From: Acholeplasmataceae bacterium
Lineage (GTDB): Bacteria; Bacillota_I; Bacilli_A; Acholeplasmatales; Acholeplasmataceae
Reading direction: 5' to 3'
NCBI GenBank assembly: GCA_023264085.1
Contig: JALQTF010000070.1
Span: 1-15,238, forward strand
DNA: 15,238 nucleotides
The translations under genes and the position numbers were made by a program. Shown one piece after another: positions 13,262 to 15,238 of this stretch (positions are counted from its first letter, which is position 1; every line of letters begins with the position of its first letter). The notes under the pieces are model-generated. The model made no database searches and had not been told where the DNA came from. It saw only the letters and a program-made list of their open reading frames with translations.

Positions 13262-14491
13262 TTACTTAAATAAGTTTTCGATGTCATCGATTGTTTTTGG
13301 TATGGCTTTAGAAAGATTTTCATAACCATCTTTAGTGACTAAAATGTCATCTTCGATACGTATACCAATACCTTCTTCTTCAATATAAATACCAGGCTCT
13401 ACGGTAAGTATCATACCTTCTTTAAGAGGCATATCATAATCACAAGGGTCATGGACATCTAAGCCTAAGTGATGTCCCAATCCGTGGTAATAATATTTTG
13501 AGATTTCATCCTTATGTTTAATTAATCCGATATTTAAAGCCTTTTCTGCGAGTTTTTCTTTGCCTAAACTTTTAAACTCTGCAAAAGATTTTCCTGGCTT
13601 AATCCATTCAATCATTTCTTGATTGACTTCTAACACAAGTTGATACAGAACTTTTTGTCTATCTGTAAATTTACCAGAAGCTGGATATGTTCTTGTGATA
13701 TCGGCATTATATTGATGATACTCAGCACCTAAATCACATAGCACAAGTGCATCATTTGAAATGTCATCATTGTTATCGATGTAATGAAGAATGGTTGCAT
13801 GATTGCCACTTGCAATGATCGTATCAAATGCTTCTTTTGACTGATTTTTATTAAGTTCATAAACAAAAGCGGCATGTAATAAATGTTCTTTTTTTGATGT
13901 TTTTAGTGTATCAACGAGACTTTGAAGTCCTTTTTGAGTAATTTGTATTGCTGCTTTGATGGCATCAATTTCTTCATTGCTTTTTAATGTTCGCATTTGT
14001 TTTAGTATATGAGAGCTTGATAATATACTAAGTTCTGGATAAAGGTTCTTGAGTTGATTTGAAAACTGGACAACATCTTGACACTGTCTGTCAGTTTGAG
14101 AAATATCTAAATAAACTTGCTTGATTTCACCATAAATTGATGTTCTTAATGTCGTATATATTGAAGCATGAAAGTCATCAAATGTCGCACGATCACGTAC
14201 ATCTGTGAATCCTGTAATCTTTTTGATCGCATCAAAAGAAGGTAAAATACCTTCCCATTTTTCTTTTTCCTTATAACGAATAGGTGCAAATAAAATGATT
14301 TCTTCTTTTTTATGTTTAACTAAAACAAGGACACTTTGATATAAATCAAGACCTGTTAAGTAAAAAAAGTTTTTATTGACTTGAAATGGATAATGTTGAT
14401 CGGCTGTTTTAATCATGGCATTGCCACTAAAAATATAGGCGATACTTTGATCTTCCATCGATGAAAAAAGTTGTTTGATGCGTGATTGCAT
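13262..14491 (-). CDS. pepP: M24 family Xaa-Pro aminopeptidase
   Basis: A 409-residue aminopeptidase P family protein that removes an N-terminal residue before proline. An N-terminal creatinase-like domain (FFYLTGLD; about residues 1-165) precedes the pita-bread catalytic domain. The five metal ligands of the family are in place: D253 (CDLGAEY), D264 (NADITRTYP), H340 (HGLGHHLGLDVHD), E365 (TVEPGIY) and E380 (GIRIEDD). The protein has no signal peptide, so it acts in the cytoplasm. The ATG at 14491 uses AAAGGA, which forms part of the last codons of the phosphohexomutase gene four bases upstream, so the two are cotranscribed. Confidence 0.95.
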   Translation of the reverse strand: MQSRIKQLFSSMEDQSIAYIFSGNAMIKTADQHYPFQVNKNFFYLTGLDLYQSVLVLVKHKKEEIILFAPIRYKEKEKWEGILPSFDAIKKITGFTDVRDRATFDDFHASIYTTLRTSIYGEIKQVYLDISQTDRQCQDVVQFSNQLKNLYPELSILSSSHILKQMRTLKSNEEIDAIKAAIQITQKGLQSLVDTLKTSKKEHLLHAAFVYELNKNQSKEAFDTIIASGNHATILHYIDNNDDISNDALVLCDLGAEYHQYNADITRTYPASGKFTDRQKVLYQLVLEVNQEMIEWIKPGKSFAEFKSLGKEKLAEKALNIGLIKHKDEISKYYYHGLGHHLGLDVHDPCDYDMPLKEGMILTVEPGIYIEEEGIGIRIEDDILVTKDGYENLSKAIPKTIDDIENLFK

Positions 14492-14495
14492 AATG

Positions 14496-14999
14496 TTATC
14501 CTTTCAATACTGTTTTCAATATCGATTGACTCTTTGAGACAAGTTGGGCAACTTCGGCTTGATTGTTTCCATGGAACCCGTAGTATACTTTAAGTTTAGG
14601 TTCAGTTCCACTTGGTCTCAAAATAATAAATCCTTCTTGATAGCGATATTCTAATACATTTGATACTGGTAAGTCAAGGGAAAATGGATGTCCATCTTTC
14701 ATGCCTTGTTGTGTGGCATAGTCTCTTGTTTCTAATAGTGATAAATGAGGTATCGCAAGTGGTTCTTTTCTAATCTTATCCAGTAACTGCTTCATGGTTT
14801 CTTTTCCTTGAATGCCTTCAAAGAAAAAGTTATCAGTCAGTTCCATGTAATACCCATATTCTTGATATATGTTATTTAAGACATCCATAAGTGTTTTGTG
14901 TTGTTTTTTGTAAAATCCAACCATCTCACTTAGCATTAAACATGCTTGAACAGAATCTTTATCACGTACTTTGTCAGAAATAAGTGAGCCATAAGATTC
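14496..14999 (-). CDS. Phosphoglucomutase/phosphomannomutase family, C-terminal fragment
   Basis: 167 residues of the C-terminal part of an alpha-D-phosphohexomutase (interconverts hexose 1- and 6-phosphates). The fragment opens with ESYGSLISDKVRDKDSVQAC, the end of domain III in the family form EESYGyligdfvrDKDav. It ends with domain IV, where FIILRPSGTEPKLKVYY is the phosphate-binding loop. The phosphoserine loop and the metal-binding DxDxD would lie upstream but are absent. An in-frame TAA (15002-15000) directly precedes E1, at the point where homology stops. The internal ATG at 14936 gives a shorter frame but is not the natural start. Family members of this size total about 550-580 residues, so about 70 percent is missing. 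Confidence 0.88.
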   Translation of the reverse strand, partial: ESYGSLISDKVRDKDSVQACLMLSEMVGFYKKQHKTLMDVLNNIYQEYGYYMELTDNFFFEGIQGKETMKQLLDKIRKEPLAIPHLSLLETRDYATQQGMKDGHPFSLDLPVSNVLEYRYQEGFIILRPSGTEPKLKVYYGFHGNNQAEVAQLVSKSQSILKTVLKG

Positions 15000-15238
15000 T
15001 TAATTTTTTTGTTAGCTGTGTCAGAATCAAGAGCTAATTCTGTAATGAAGAAATCATAATCTTCTAAAGGAGCGCCTACTATTGCGTAATTATCTGATAT
15101 AGCTACCGAATAAGCAAACTGATCATTCAGGCCAGTATTATAAGCATTTGGGTTATCAAGAGTCCAAAGAAGGTTACCAGTAGGTAAATCAAAAATATAA
15201 GCTTTACCCGAACTAGTACCCCCAGAATCATCCTCGAA
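14936..15238 (-). CDS. FG-GAP / beta-propeller repeat fragment fused across a junction
   Basis: An open frame enters from the window edge and ends at TAA (14938-14936). The part above about 15002 encodes GKAYIFDLPTGNLLWTLDNP and DQFAYSVAISDNYAIVGAPL, the repeat pattern of FG-GAP/integrin-alpha-like beta-propellers (G-YIFD--TG-LL-TL, then F-YSVAIS-NYAIVGAP). Such repeats are common in large secreted proteins of marine and environmental bacteria. Below 15002 the frame runs out of phase through the mutase gene and is not homologous. The composition (more GC, Asp and Asn) also differs from neighbouring genes. It is best read as foreign sequence joined to the mutase. Confidence 0.6.
   Translation of the reverse strand, partial: FEDDSGGTSSGKAYIFDLPTGNLLWTLDNPNAYNTGLNDQFAYSVAISDNYAIVGAPLEDYDFFITELALDSDTANKKIKNLMAHLFLTKYVIKILFKHV
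14995..15008. other. Breakpoint between mutase gene and beta-propeller sequence
   Basis: Mutase codons are continuous up to GAATCTTATGGC (14999-14988, minus). The expected preceding FAFE is replaced by a stop and unrelated sequence. No insertion-sequence ends, target duplication or tRNA are visible at the joint. The sequence around it is only an A/T run (AAAAAAATTAAG, minus). Confidence 0.7.

Noticed and set aside
14936..15010. Simple frameshift in an otherwise intact mutase
   Set aside because: None of the three frames upstream of 15002 encodes the expected FAFE or domain III sequence; instead one frame encodes propeller repeats.

Overview
The window is a compact, AT-rich stretch of Firmicutes/Mollicutes-type chromosome. 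TGA is a stop codon: copZ, the ABC ATPase gene and the ABC membrane gene all end in TGA, and Trp is read from TGG. That excludes the Mycoplasma code and fits an Acholeplasma- or Izemoplasma-like mollicute, or another low-GC Firmicute. The placement is an inference from gene content and code, not from a phylogeny. Divergent parE and plsY next to yneF are typical of this part of the tree.

Layout, left to right. Positions 1-1616 (minus): topoisomerase IV subunit B (parE), cut by the window edge. 1743-2420 (plus): plsY, ending in a bidirectional terminator. 2443-2664 (minus): yneF (UPF0154). 2735-3496 (plus): unknown membrane protein. 3488-6331 (minus): copper unit copA-copZ-rsmD. 6396-7439 (minus): M42 metallo-aminopeptidase, directly behind a roughly 147-nt structured RNA (7458-7605, minus) that looks like 6S RNA. 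7625-9088 (minus): large unknown membrane protein, probably leaderless. 9137-10585 (minus): infC-rpmI-rplT, with an AUU start on infC, an attenuator-like leader and a consensus promoter. Its L20 protein carries an extra 110-residue Lys/Ala/Pro repeat tail. 10750-13220 (minus): four overlapping genes for a secreted protein, a membrane-anchored exoprotein, an ABC ATPase and a six-helix membrane protein. 13262-14491 (minus): Xaa-Pro aminopeptidase. 14496-14999 (minus): the C-terminal piece of a phosphohexomutase.

At about 15001/15002 the mutase homology stops abruptly. The remaining 237 bases encode, in another frame, an FG-GAP/beta-propeller fragment that does not belong to this gene. This is either a chimeric assembly end or a real recombination junction.

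How the parts fit: most of the window is housekeeping (topology, phospholipid acylation, rRNA methylation, translation initiation and 50S proteins, peptide turnover) plus copper efflux. The least explained parts are the L20 tail, the 6S-like RNA, and the secreted-protein/ABC cassette, whose first gene has its ribosome-binding site locked in a terminator-like hairpin. Several promoters share an extended -10 (TGATATAAT) and lack a clear -35; the infC operon has a perfect TTGACA-N17-TATAAT.
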